Positions 34,296 through 44,041 of a DNA stretch of 64,000 nucleotides are shown one piece after another. Source of the stretch: Pseudomonadota bacterium (lineage in GTDB: Bacteria > Myxococcota > Myxococcia > Myxococcales > Myxococcaceae). A program made the position numbers and the translations under genes. The notes beneath the pieces are model-generated. The model was not told the origin of the DNA and made no database searches. It saw only the letters and a program-made list of their open reading frames with translations. Positions within the stretch are counted from its first letter, which is position 1. Every line of letters starts with the position of its first letter. The stretch spans positions 20,085-84,084 of the forward strand of contig JAFAFL010000146.1 in assembly GCA_023423535.1 (NCBI GenBank), in the 5' to 3' direction.

Positions 34296-34536
34296 ACACC
34301 GCGCAATGAAGTAGGCACGAAAGGCACTCCGAACTTCAGCGCGCTGTTCGAGCGCCCACCAGTGGTTGCAATTAGAGGTGATTTCAGAATTGACGTAGCA
34401 GGATGATCGATCACGCGATGTGCAGAATCGCGAGAAAGTTCTCGGACTTGCGTTCCTAGCGAGTGACCAGGCGGAGGAACTGAAGCACCCACGCGAAGAG
34501 ACGTGCGACACGCCACCGGTTGCGGTACCTGCGCAC

Positions 34537-34698
34537 CTGAAGAAGCGCTCGATGCTCTTCGCGACGAACAAGGCCGTGGCCTCCTGGGCGACCGTGGTGC
34601 ACGACCCGGACCTCGGCGACGTCATAGTGGACCGCATCCTCGAGCGCGGCACCATCCTGGGGCTTGACGGTCCCTCCGTGCGGAGCCGTCACGTCAAC
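34537..34698 (+). pseudogene. IstB-like transposition ATPase remnant
   Basis: Only about 54 codons resemble IstB, the ATP-binding helper of IS21-type elements: FATNKAVASWATVVHDPDLG, then a DRILERG segment and LDGPSVRSRH, which is the C-terminal end of the family. The P-loop and the istA partner are missing, and the frame runs on into unrelated sequence, so it is a dead fragment. About 90 bases later the IS3-type element begins. The rest of 34296-34790 shows no supported gene. Confidence 0.7.
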
Positions 34699-34836
34699 CC
34701 AGGCGACCTTGAGCCGCCCGATCGGGTAGCGTCCGAACCGGCCAGAATTTCCGGAACGGACTGGCCGCATCTCCCGCGCTGCACGGTTTCTTGAGACACC
34801 TCTTTGAGGGCGAGATCGTCCTCGTCGGAGGTGGAG

Positions 34837-35151
34837 ATGTCGAAGCAGAAGAAGGAGGACCGTGGGCGGTTCTCGTCGAAGCGGAAGTCCGAGGCGGTGC
34901 TGCGGTTGCTTCGCGCGGAGGACCTGGACTCGCTCTCCCGCGAGCTGGGCGTGACGGCTGCGAAGTTGTCGGAGTGGCGTGACGCGTTCCTCGCCGGCGC
35001 GGAGGCTGGGCTGAAGAGCCGTGACACCTCGAGCGACGATGACGAGACGGTCCGCCTGAAGGCGAAGGTGGGCGAGCTCACGATGGAGAACGAGCTGCTC
35101 CGCATCAAGGTGGGCATCGACCCTTTGCCCTGGAGGAAGCCGAGAGGATGA
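34837..35151 (+). CDS. IS3-family OrfA (HTH protein)
   Basis: 104 residues from ATG 34837, preceded by a GGAGGTGGAG site. The N-terminal half is a transposase HTH (SEAVLRLLRAEDLDSLSREL, then GVTAAKLSEWRDAFL), and the C-terminal ~35 residues are a leucine-zipper-like helix (VRLKAKVGELTMENELLRIK) as in IS3 OrfA proteins that dimerise. Its stop overlaps the orfB ATG as ATGA, so OrfB is probably made by re-initiation rather than the -1 frameshift typical of the family. Confidence 0.88.
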   Translation: MSKQKKEDRGRFSSKRKSEAVLRLLRAEDLDSLSRELGVTAAKLSEWRDAFLAGAEAGLKSRDTSSDDDETVRLKAKVGELTMENELLRIKVGIDPLPWRKPRG

Positions 35152-36044
35152 GCCAGTCCATCTCGCCTTCCACAAACAAGCGCTACGGGCTGGCAAGGGT
35201 GTGCCGCGTCTGGGGACTCAGCCGCGCGACGGTGTTCCGACGCGGAGGTCGTGGACGCTCCGACGCGGTCCCGGGGAAGCGTGGGCCGAAGACGCCTTGG
35301 ACCGACGCGGAGTTGCTCGAGCTCATCCGCAAGGACCTCCGCATGACCGAGTGGGTCGGCGAAGGCCACCGGAAGGTCTGGGCGCGCCTGCGGACGCTGC
35401 AGAACGTGCGGACGTCGGTGCGCCGGGTGCTGCGGCTCATGCGCGAGAACGGGCTCCTGGCGCCGCACAGGGAGCGTCGGACGCTCGGGCCGCGCGTGCA
35501 CGACGGGACCATCATTCCGGACCGGCCGAACGCGATGTGGGGCACCGATGCCACCGCCACCCTCACCGCCGAGGACGGACAGGTGACGGTCTTCATCGCC
35601 GTGGACCACTTCACTGCGGAGTGCGTGGGCATCCACGCCGCGAAGCCGGGCACGCGCTACGAGGCGCTGGAGCCGATCAAGCAGGGCGTCCGCCGGCGGT
35701 TCGGACCAGTCGGCCGCGACATCGCCACCGGCCTCTCCGTGCGCCACGACCACGGGAGCCAGTACGTCAGCGACGCCTTCCAGGACGAGCTTGAGTTCCT
35801 CGGCATCACATCCAGCCCGTCCTTCGTCCGCTCGCCGGAGGGCAACGGCTGCGCGGAGCGCATCATCCGGAGGATGAAGGAGCAGCTCCTCTGGCTTCGG
35901 CCATTCAAGAACGTCGAGGAGCTGCGGCTGGCGCTCCACGACTGGATGCAGCGTTACAACCGCTCGTGGCTTATCGAGCGGCATGGCATCCTGACGCCGG
36001 AACAGGCTCGGCGTCGACACGAGGAGCAGTTGCTGGCAGCCTGA
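35148..36044 (+). CDS. IS3-family transposase OrfB (DDE)
   Basis: 298 residues. The DDE catalytic residues can be read: Asp134 (WGTDAT), Asp201 (VRHDHGSQY) and Glu237 (GNGCAERII), with the D(35)E spacing typical of the rve integrase fold. The N-terminal ~110 residues carry the HTH_21-like region. The C-terminus (LIERHGILTPEQARRRHEEQ) has the common ending of IS3 transposases. The frame is open throughout, so the element may still be active. Confidence 0.92.
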   Translation: MSQSISPSTNKRYGLARVCRVWGLSRATVFRRGGRGRSDAVPGKRGPKTPWTDAELLELIRKDLRMTEWVGEGHRKVWARLRTLQNVRTSVRRVLRLMRENGLLAPHRERRTLGPRVHDGTIIPDRPNAMWGTDATATLTAEDGQVTVFIAVDHFTAECVGIHAAKPGTRYEALEPIKQGVRRRFGPVGRDIATGLSVRHDHGSQYVSDAFQDELEFLGITSSPSFVRSPEGNGCAERIIRRMKEQLLWLRPFKNVEELRLALHDWMQRYNRSWLIERHGILTPEQARRRHEEQLLAA

Positions 36045-36053
36045 ATTTGTTCA

Positions 36054-36072
36054 ACCCGGTGTCTCAACAACC
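36054..36072 (+). repeat. 19-bp inverted repeat, left copy (IS right end)
   Basis: This 19-bp sequence at the right end of the IS3 element recurs perfectly in reverse complement at 40121-40139. It contains the IS terminus GGTGTCTCA plus bases on both sides. The pair encloses the restriction-modification genes. Confidence 0.85.
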
Positions 36073-36366
36073 GGCAGCGCTACACATCCGCGTCGACCAG
36101 AGTTTGGGGACCCGCTAATCGAGTAGCTCAGAGTTCGCAATCAACTCCTCGACGCTCGGGGGTTCCGTCGTGGTGGCGTCGTCGCAGGCAACGCGAAAGA
36201 CGCGTGCGAGAACGGCGGCGGAACGATGTGCCCACGCGGCGCCAGTCACCGAACTTAGATAGCCGCATTCAGGGCGTGACGAATAGCTAAGCTGGCCGAA
36301 AACTTCGGCATGGCGCGTTCGCATGCCACACTAGGCCCGTCAACATCCTGACAAGGAGACGCCGGC
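36073..36366. other. Intergenic stretch after the IS
   Basis: 294 bases with no supported gene. A 69-codon minus-strand frame (36115-36324) is open but has no clear ribosome site and no recognisable motif. An AAGGAG site at 36353-36358 serves the following GTG start. Base composition changes from GC-rich at the IS side to AT-richer near 36360. Confidence 0.5.
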
Positions 36367-36729
36367 GTGCCTAAGTTTTTTGAAGGAGACCGAGAGCTTC
36401 TCTTCGCTCGAATTTCCGCCGAACCGACGACAATCACGGAAACATCACTGCAACAAGAACTAAACAAGAACAGCGGAGCAATCTCCCTGTGCGTGTCGTT
36501 TCACAATTTTCATCCAAACAGCGTCGGGTACGTTTTTCACATCAAGGAGGAGTCGGACGGCTACCATCTCATGAACATCACGGGCGAATCCGAGCTTACG
36601 CTTTCGTCTCTCTCACTGCTAATCGAGGCAATTTTTCACATCTGCGGCTACAAATACTCGAGCCGAGTCCAGCAAGTTTTCGACGACATCCGCAACAACA
36701 TCGGTTCAAGACTCCGAATGCGTCTATAG
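36367..36729 (+). CDS. Hypothetical low-GC protein beside restriction locus
   Basis: 120 residues from GTG 36367, with AAGGAG eight bases upstream. The composition is unlike the core genes, with many Phe, Ile, Asn and Lys and A/T third positions. Predicted fold is mixed alpha/beta, with no signal peptide or membrane segment. No family is recognised. Its end overlaps the end of the convergent endonuclease-like gene by six bases. By position it could belong to the restriction island. Confidence 0.6.
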   Translation: MPKFFEGDRELLFARISAEPTTITETSLQQELNKNSGAISLCVSFHNFHPNSVGYVFHIKEESDGYHLMNITGESELTLSSLSLLIEAIFHICGYKYSSRVQQVFDDIRNNIGSRLRMRL

Positions 36730-37785
36730 AAGCGCGATGATACGCTCAAGCTCTGACTCAGGCTTCTGCCCTTCACCAAGGTTCCGCCAAGTTCCGGAGC
36801 GCGTTTCATACAGCTTCCAGTTTAGTTTCGACGAAAGCCAAATCGCCTTCGTCCCGTCCGCGAGCGCGCCAAGTCCTGGAAGGGACTGCAGTTGCCCCTT
36901 CCCAGCCAACAACAGGAACTTTTGGCCAGACGGAAGGTCGGAGGCTCCGAGCCACTGAAGACTCGCAGGATACGACTTGAAGTGACTAAACATCGGTTCA
37001 GCGCCTGTTGAGGCATAGCAAACGTCCTTGAAAGCTTCCTGAAGGCTAAGGGCGATCGTTTCAGCCTTGAACTCCTCGTAGCGCGTCGACTCCTCCTTCA
37101 TCTCGCTATAACCAGGCACGGACGCAGGGATGGAGCCAGAAAGCTCGATGCGCATCAGCTTACCCAAGTTGCCTTCCTCAGCCTTGAATGCGCTATCATT
37201 TCCACCACAAATCAGGGGAGAACACAGATCAAAAGCCTTCCGCCGACCGTCGTGATTATAAAGCCACGTGTAGTCTCGGATTTTTGCAAGCAACCAAGCA
37301 TCAAAGACAAGACCCCGGTGGATATGCGGGTACACCATGTCAGTGCCATTCATCTGAACCCGGTGCCAACCCCAGTTTAGGACCACGATGAAGTCTTCAT
37401 TCTGCCGAATCACTTGAAGCGGCGTGCTGAAGTTTGCCGACTTTTCCTCGGCGGCCGTGTGGAGGGCCTTTACCTCCAGCCCGATCGCGCGAACCCCTTG
37501 TTCGTCACGAATCACTAAATCAGGGAACTTGTTCCAGAGAACGGCTGAGAGCGAGCAGCCGCGATACTCGTCCTGCACCGCGCGATTCATCTCATATGCA
37601 ATGGCGTATTCGAGAAGCTGGGAGACGCGGGTGCGGGTGTCGGTGAGGTGGCGCGAGTGCGCAGGAGGAACTTCTTTGCTACGGCGGGCCGTGAGAGTAC
37701 GCGAGACGCCACCGTTGACACTCGCAACGGCTCGCTCAAGCAGCCGGGAAACCAAGTCCCGCGCGTTTACCCGACGAATAGACAT
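36724..37785 (-). CDS. Putative PD-(D/E)XK restriction endonuclease
   Basis: 353 residues from ATG 37785, with GGAAGG six bases upstream. Residues 88-106 give a PD-(D/E)XK signature: FPDLVIRDEQ (Pro88-Asp89), then GLEVKAL (Glu104-x-Lys106), preceded by a helical segment with RTRVSQLLEYAIAYEMN as in several type II restriction enzymes. The gene lies 36 bases after the methylase-specificity fusion on the same strand, as expected for a restriction partner. The rest of the protein shows no helicase motif, so it is not an HsdR. Recognition site unknown. Confidence 0.72.
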   Translation of the reverse strand: MSIRRVNARDLVSRLLERAVASVNGGVSRTLTARRSKEVPPAHSRHLTDTRTRVSQLLEYAIAYEMNRAVQDEYRGCSLSAVLWNKFPDLVIRDEQGVRAIGLEVKALHTAAEEKSANFSTPLQVIRQNEDFIVVLNWGWHRVQMNGTDMVYPHIHRGLVFDAWLLAKIRDYTWLYNHDGRRKAFDLCSPLICGGNDSAFKAEEGNLGKLMRIELSGSIPASVPGYSEMKEESTRYEEFKAETIALSLQEAFKDVCYASTGAEPMFSHFKSYPASLQWLGASDLPSGQKFLLLAGKGQLQSLPGLGALADGTKAIWLSSKLNWKLYETRSGTWRNLGEGQKPESELERIIALL

Positions 37786-37821
37786 ATTGAGCCTTCCGAA
37801 CTACGCGGACGAGGACTGAAT

Positions 37822-39984
37822 CTAGGTTCCAAGAAAACCCAGCGCAACCTGCTCGATGGCATCCAACTCCAACGCGGACGACTTCTTTAGCAGCGCGATG
37901 GCCTCCTGTCTCAGGGCTTGGTAATGGACCTCTGATTTTTCGAACTGAGTACGAAGCTCGGCTTGGGTAGCTGCAGGCGGTACCGGGATGCGGATGCACC
38001 GGACCTCCCTAGGCCCGATCCTTGGCCGGCCGATTCCGGAGATCTGGTGCACGATCTGCCCGAAGACGAGATCAGAACGCAGCAGGATCGACAGCAAACT
38101 TGCTTCGATAACTGGCCGGGTCCCCTCAACGACCCTAGGCACCAACACCATGCATTCGGAGGAGGCGTACCCAGGTTCTGAAAAAGTGATCAAACTGCAC
38201 TTACGAAGAGCAGGCCGCATCTTCGAGAATAAGATGTCTCCGGGGTAGTATTTTTTGACGGCGCTTTTCAAGGCGCTGGCCGGCACGACGTCTTGGGTTG
38301 CCACTCCGGTCTTGGGCTCGATGTTGGCTAGACCAGTATACGGGATGAACTGGTCTACAAGATCGGTGGATGGCACATATGCCTCGCTGCGCTCGTCGCA
38401 CAGTTCGCTCAGGCTTACGAGGGGAAATGGACACCTTTCCAGAGCCCTCTTGGCCGTGAGTCTGGCCGGATGGTGATACAAGAAGTCCAGCCGATTGGCT
38501 TCGGCCTCATCGCCCATCAGAACGAAGGGATTAGCGATGAAGATATGCTCGGAAGGACTCCGAAACTTGCCAGCCAAATATTCGTTCCACTGCGCCACGA
38601 TCTGCGGGAGATCGCTGTCGATTCGGGGCTGACCAGCCGAGTCGTATACGATGTCGGGATCGCCATTCGGCTTCCGCCCGGTTTTCTCAGCCTGAGCGAA
38701 AAACGTTTGCTGACTCCTTGACGGGCTCGCCGCCTTTCGCAGCACCAAGATCGACGCGCTTACGGAAGCATACGGCATGAAGGCCGTTTCGGGCAGGCTG
38801 ATGACCGCGAGAATCTCCGAGTTCTTGATCAGAAAGTCACGGACGTCCGCTGTTGATGCAGAGGAGAGGACCCCATCATCGATTACGATGCCTAAGTATC
38901 CGCCCTCTCTCAGCATCGAGAGACACCGCTCAAGGAAGAGGATGCCGCGACGTCGGGAGGTTCGCCCTCGACCGAGTTCGTAGCCCTCCAACTCATCAGG
39001 TTCGGAGAAGTCACTCCCGAACGGAGGATTGGTCAGGATTACATCGAAATCTTCAGCATAGTTCCGTCCCGATGCCCCGAGCGTTCCTCCGTTAGAGAGC
39101 AGCTCAGCGCGGTAGTTCTTTGCCCCGTGGAGGAACAGGTTGATACCGGTGAGCCACGCCAGGCGCTCGTCAATCTCAAGCCCCACAAGCTCTTCGTGCG
39201 AGAGGCTCGACGATGCGATCTTGACGAGAAAGCCGCCCGTTCCACACGCAGGATCACAGACCCTACCCTTAATGAAGGGAGCCATCATTGAGACGAGAAA
39301 TTCGACAACACCGTCCGGAGTAAAGAACTGCTGGTTGTCCCCCTTGTCGAAGGTCCCCCTGATCATCTCCTCGAAGGCCAACCCCTTTAGGTCGTGGGTC
39401 GCTTGTGCGAGTTCGACCGTTCCAAGCAACCGCCCCAATTCCCGTACGGCGCTGTCGGACAGCTTTACGCGCGCGAAACGAGGCGGAAACAGTCTAGGGT
39501 ACTGCTGAGAATACTGATCGAACAGCCTCCGTATCACCTCTGGATCCGCACCTTGGTTACCTTCGCCACTCCCAAACACTTCTGCGGAGCCAGCCCGCTC
39601 AGCAAGCATCTTGGTGAAGAGCAACTTGGCGAATTCATCCAATCGTTCGACCAAGCTGCTGTTAGCGTCTGTATCCCGAAGAGCCCGGTTCGCCTTCGCA
39701 ACGAACCGACGAAGGTCGCGCCTATCGAGTGGTATGGCGTGATTGGCACCCGCCTCGTTCTCGTCGGCAGCGTGGGAGGGAGGTGGACTCGGGGCGGGCG
39801 CACGTCTTGAGCGGTTGGTCCCAGTCATCACGCGCTTGACGTCCTCCAAGGCATAAAGGCGGTATCCGTTGATGGGGTGCCGGCAAGACTTGAGTTTCCC
39901 TGCTCGATCCCAGTTTCGAAGGGTCTCCTTACTGACCCCGAGCAAAGATGCAGCCTCCGCTAGAGAGATGAGGGGCTCAGTCAT
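37822..39984 (-). CDS. MerR-HTH / HsdM / HsdS fusion methyltransferase
   Basis: 720 residues from ATG 39984 (GTG 39990 and TTG 40014 possible). Residues 5-52 are a MerR/excisionase-type HTH (ISLAEAASLLGVSKETLRNW, NGYRLYALEDVKRVM). Residues 85-490 are an HsdM-like N6-adenine methylase with motif I CDPACGTGGF (243-252) and motif IV LTNPPF (317-322), plus an HsdM N-terminal helical domain. Residues 500-720 resemble an HsdS target-recognition domain (CPFPLVSLSELCDE, YYPGDILFSKMRPALRKCSL, ISGIGRPRIGPREVRCIRIP). Fusion of methylase and specificity parts recalls type IIG/IIB-like systems; the N-terminal HTH is unusual. Confidence 0.88.
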   Translation of the reverse strand: MTEPLISLAEAASLLGVSKETLRNWDRAGKLKSCRHPINGYRLYALEDVKRVMTGTNRSRRAPAPSPPPSHAADENEAGANHAIPLDRRDLRRFVAKANRALRDTDANSSLVERLDEFAKLLFTKMLAERAGSAEVFGSGEGNQGADPEVIRRLFDQYSQQYPRLFPPRFARVKLSDSAVRELGRLLGTVELAQATHDLKGLAFEEMIRGTFDKGDNQQFFTPDGVVEFLVSMMAPFIKGRVCDPACGTGGFLVKIASSSLSHEELVGLEIDERLAWLTGINLFLHGAKNYRAELLSNGGTLGASGRNYAEDFDVILTNPPFGSDFSEPDELEGYELGRGRTSRRRGILFLERCLSMLREGGYLGIVIDDGVLSSASTADVRDFLIKNSEILAVISLPETAFMPYASVSASILVLRKAASPSRSQQTFFAQAEKTGRKPNGDPDIVYDSAGQPRIDSDLPQIVAQWNEYLAGKFRSPSEHIFIANPFVLMGDEAEANRLDFLYHHPARLTAKRALERCPFPLVSLSELCDERSEAYVPSTDLVDQFIPYTGLANIEPKTGVATQDVVPASALKSAVKKYYPGDILFSKMRPALRKCSLITFSEPGYASSECMVLVPRVVEGTRPVIEASLLSILLRSDLVFGQIVHQISGIGRPRIGPREVRCIRIPVPPAATQAELRTQFEKSEVHYQALRQEAIALLKKSSALELDAIEQVALGFLGT

Positions 39985-40311
39985 TGGCACGTTACCAAGG
40001 TTTGTGGGTTGCAAGACCTTCGCACGAGAAAACGGGACAGGTCAAGCTCGGCGATATGAGTGAAGTAGTTAACGGCGCCCGAGGCTGTGTCGATCCCCAA
40101 GGGTGACCTGAATCGTCCACGGTTGTTGAGACACCGGGTGCCAGCATGCGGACGCTCGATGAGGTATCAGCTCGAGTCGAGTCATAAGCGCGAGTGGTGC
40201 ACCGCAAGGCTCCTATAGCGACGGGACGCGCCCGCCTTCTACGGATGTATCAAGGTTTCCCAGGACAGAGCAGCCCGCAAGCCGCATCTCAGTCCGCCAC
40301 GACAAGCTGAG
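39985..40311. other. Island/ssrA junction without genes
   Basis: About 330 bases between the methylase start and the ssrA terminator. It holds the second copy of the 19-bp IS-end repeat (40121-40139). No reading frame has a credible start and composition. I looked here and at the far side of the low-GC segment for a second copy of the ssrA 3' end and saw none. Confidence 0.5.
40121..40139 (-). repeat. 19-bp inverted repeat, right copy (orphan IS end)
   Basis: Perfect reverse complement of 36054-36072. No transposase lies next to it, so it is an orphan IS end. The two copies face each other across about 4.05 kb containing the restriction-modification genes. Confidence 0.85.
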
Positions 40312-40317
40312 TTAAGA

Positions 40318-40353
40318 AGAAGCCCCGTAACCCTTGAGGATTACGGGGCTTCT
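40318..40353 (-). terminator. Intrinsic terminator of ssrA
   Basis: A perfect 13-bp stem (AGAAGCCCCGTAA with TTACGGGGCTTCT, arms 40318-40330 and 40341-40353, ten-base loop) lies five bases after the tmRNA 3' end on the minus strand and is followed by TCTT. Symmetry means it could also act on plus-strand transcripts. Confidence 0.85.
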
Positions 40354-40358
40354 CCCTT

Positions 40359-40720
40359 TGGAGGCGGAGGGAATCGAACCCTCGTCCGAAAGTCTTCCGC
40401 TGTTCGACCCTACGTGCGTAGTCCGCGCTTTGACTGGCACCGGAGCCGCCCACGGACAGGCTGCTTCCGGCTGAGCCCGAGAAGATCTCGCCGCCAGGAT
40501 CCCGGACACTCCTGACGACCAGCCGGCATTATGACGGTCGACCCTCAGCCCACCGGCAGAGACCGAGGCGACCGCGTTGTCAGACTGCTCTAGGCAGCGA
40601 CAGCGAGCTCAACGTTGTCGTTGGCTTTTATTGGTTTGCCAAGGTGGATTTACGAGCGACCCTGACCTGCTCGGCACGCGTCTGCAGCCTCAATACCCCC
40701 GTCGAAACCGAGTCGCCCCC
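40359..40720 (-). ncRNA. ssrA: tmRNA (transfer-messenger RNA)
   Basis: About 362 nucleotides. The 5' end GGGGGCGACTCGGTTTCGAC and the 3' end with GGTTCGATTCCCTCCGCCTCC-A form the tRNA-like part: GGGGGCG pairs with CGCCTCC over seven base pairs (one G-U), and the T arm is clear. CCA is not encoded. The tag frame (40625 down to 40593, TAG at 40592-40590) reads ANDNVELAVAA with GCC as resume codon. tmRNA rescues stalled ribosomes with SmpB and tags the product for proteolysis. The AN-D-N start and the A-A end match known tags. Confidence 0.97.
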
Positions 40721-40871
40721 GGTTCTCTGGAACATCCCAACTTCACTGCCCGCCCGGCACCATCACCGCGCGGCCCACCTACATTAACCGTCCGGCCGCA
40801 GGGATCAATCCTCGACTCGCGCCCCCCTTCCCCGTTGACCCCTCCCCTCTCGGGATCTACGGCACCGGGCC

Positions 40872-42313
<1,442 letters not shown>

Positions 42314-42317
<4 letters not shown>

Positions 42318-43951
42318 AGACGAACACGCTCGCAGCACTCGCGGCCGTAGGCCTCGCGCTCCTCGTCGGAAACGCCGGTTGCCGCACCACGCCGGCTCCC
42401 GCCCCTGACGAAGAGCACACCGCTCAGCCTCAGCCGCAGGCGCAGACCGAGAAGGAGCAGGAGAAGAAGCCCGCCGAAGCCCCGGCGCAGACGACCGTCC
42501 CCGCCCGGCCCTTCTCTCCGCGCGAGCCGATGCAGCTCGTGCTCCGCCACGATCCGAAGAACCCGATCGTGACCTTCCGGCTCGTCTTCCAGGCGGGATC
42601 GATCGACGACCCGAAGGGCAAGGAGGGCCTCACCGCGCTGACGGCGGCGGTGATGTCGCAGGGCGGGACGAAGGAGCTCAGCTCGTCGCAGCTCGACGAC
42701 GTGCTCTTCCCCATGGCCGCCGAGCTCGACGTGGGCGTGGACAAGGAGCTGACCGTCTTCGCCGGCCGCATCCATCAGGATCACCTCGACCGGTTCCTGC
42801 AGATCTTCACCGACGTGCTCCTCGCGCCGCGCTTCGATCCGCGTGAGCTCGAGCGCCTGCGCAACGACTCGGTCGCCCGCATCCAGAACGAGCTGCGCGG
42901 GCAGGACGACGAGACGCTCGGCAAGGTCGCGCTCGACGAGATGCTCTTCGAGGGTCACCCCTACCGGCACTTCACCGGCGGCACCGTCGAAGGGCTGAAG
43001 GCGATCACGCTCGAGGACCTTCAGCAGCACGCGCAGCGCGTGTTCACCCAGGACCGGCTGGTCATCGGCCTCGCCGGCAACGCCACGCCGGAGCTTCAGC
43101 AGCGCCTGCGCGACCGGCTCTCCCAGCTCCCCGCGAAGGGCGCTCCGCTGGTGGAACTGCCGACCGTGCAGCCGCAGCCGGGCCGCGCGTGGATCCTCGA
43201 GAAGCCGGTGCTCTCCACCGCGATCAGCATGGGCTACCCGTATCCGGTGCGGCGCGGCGACGAGGACTTCGTGCCGCTCGCGCTCGCGCTCTCGTACCTG
43301 GGCGAACACCGCATGTTCAACGGCGTCCTCTTCAAGGAGCTGCGCGAGAAGCGCGGCCTCAACTACGGCAACTACGCCTACCCCGAGCACTTCCTCCAGG
43401 AGGGCTGGAGCACCCGTGCGCGCACCAACGTCGCGAGGCGGCAGCAGGACTTCACCATCTGGATCCGCCCGGTGGAGGCGAAGCACACGATGTTCGCCAC
43501 CCGCGGCGCGGTGCACTTCCTCGACCGGCTCGTCCAACACGGCATCCCCGAAGACCAGTTCGAGCTCAGCCGCGGCTTCCTCTCCGGCTACACCCGCCTA
43601 TGGGAGCAGACCGACGCGCGCCGGCTCGGCTTCGCCATCGACGCGCTCTTCTACGGCACGCCGGACTACCTCGAGGTCTTCCGCCAGCGGCTCGCCACCC
43701 TCACCCGCGAAGAGGTCCATGCCGCCGTGAAGCGCCACCTCTCGCCCGACCGGCTGAGCTTCGTCTTCGTCGGCCCGGACGCGGAGGCGCTCGAGAAGCT
43801 CCTGCGCGAGCAGCCGCCCTCGCCGAACGAGTATGCCGCGCCGGTGGCGCCAGAGGTCCTCGCCGAGGACGAGAAGTTCATCGGCCGGAAGCTGCCCATC
43901 GCGCCCGACCGCATCGAGCGCCGCGACGTCTCGCAGTTCATGCAGCGCTGA
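42314..43951 (+). CDS. M16-family non-catalytic lipoprotein subunit
   Basis: 545 residues from GTG 42314; AGGAGG lies six bases upstream and the start overlaps the previous stop. Lipobox GNAGC (Cys23) anchors it to a membrane. A Pro/Glu/Gln linker (25-65) leads to two M16 domains. The HxxEH zinc site is replaced (GLTALTAAVMSQGG), so it cannot bind zinc there, but the substrate-binding GVLFKELREKRGLNYGNYAY with the conserved Arg and Tyr in the C-terminal half remains. This is the usual division of labour in two-subunit M16 proteases. Confidence 0.92.
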
Positions 43952-43970
43952 ACCCTCGCTCAATGGGGCG

Positions 43971-44038
43971 CCCGCTCCCTCGGCTGGAGCGGGTTGCCCT
44001 GACGGCAACCTGGCCTGAAACCTCTCTGGAGGAGGTTT
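43971..44038 (+). promoter_or_regulatory. Chain of hairpins ahead of a membrane-protein gene
   Basis: Three inverted repeats follow one another: CCCGCTCC/GGAGCGGG (43971-43978 with 43986-43993), GGTTGCC/GGCAACC (43992-43998 with 44004-44010) and AAACCTC/GAGGTTT (44018-44024 with 44032-44038). The first two share two bases, so they cannot fully form together. The third covers the GGAGGAGG ribosome site of the gene starting at 44042. This could be a terminator followed by translational control of the next gene. Confidence 0.5.
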
Positions 44039-44041
44039 GTC

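Larger units (their letters stand above)
34792..36066 (+). mobile_element. IS3-family insertion sequence
   Basis: About 1.28 kb carrying orfA and orfB. The outer ends are TGAGACACC at 34792-34800 and the reverse complement GGTGTCTCA at 36058-36066, giving the 5'-TG...CA-3' termini usual for IS3. The similarity extends a few bases beyond (GGTTTCT on the left, GGTTGT read inward from the right), so the true inverted repeat may be longer. Flanking bases TCT and ACA do not match, so no target duplication is visible. Both reading frames look intact. Confidence 0.8.

Noticed and set aside
34275..34655. Minus-strand frames overlapping the IstB remnant
   Set aside because: They are antisense to sequence that matches IstB in the plus frame and show no motif of their own.
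36115..36324. 69-codon minus-strand frame after the IS element
   Set aside because: No convincing ribosome site, no motif, and composition not distinct from the non-coding surroundings; left as intergenic.
40359..40400. Duplicate of the ssrA 3' end as an island attachment site
   Set aside because: I compared the tmRNA 3' end with the edges of the low-GC segment near 33250-33320 and 36073-36366 and saw no second copy, so no att site is claimed.
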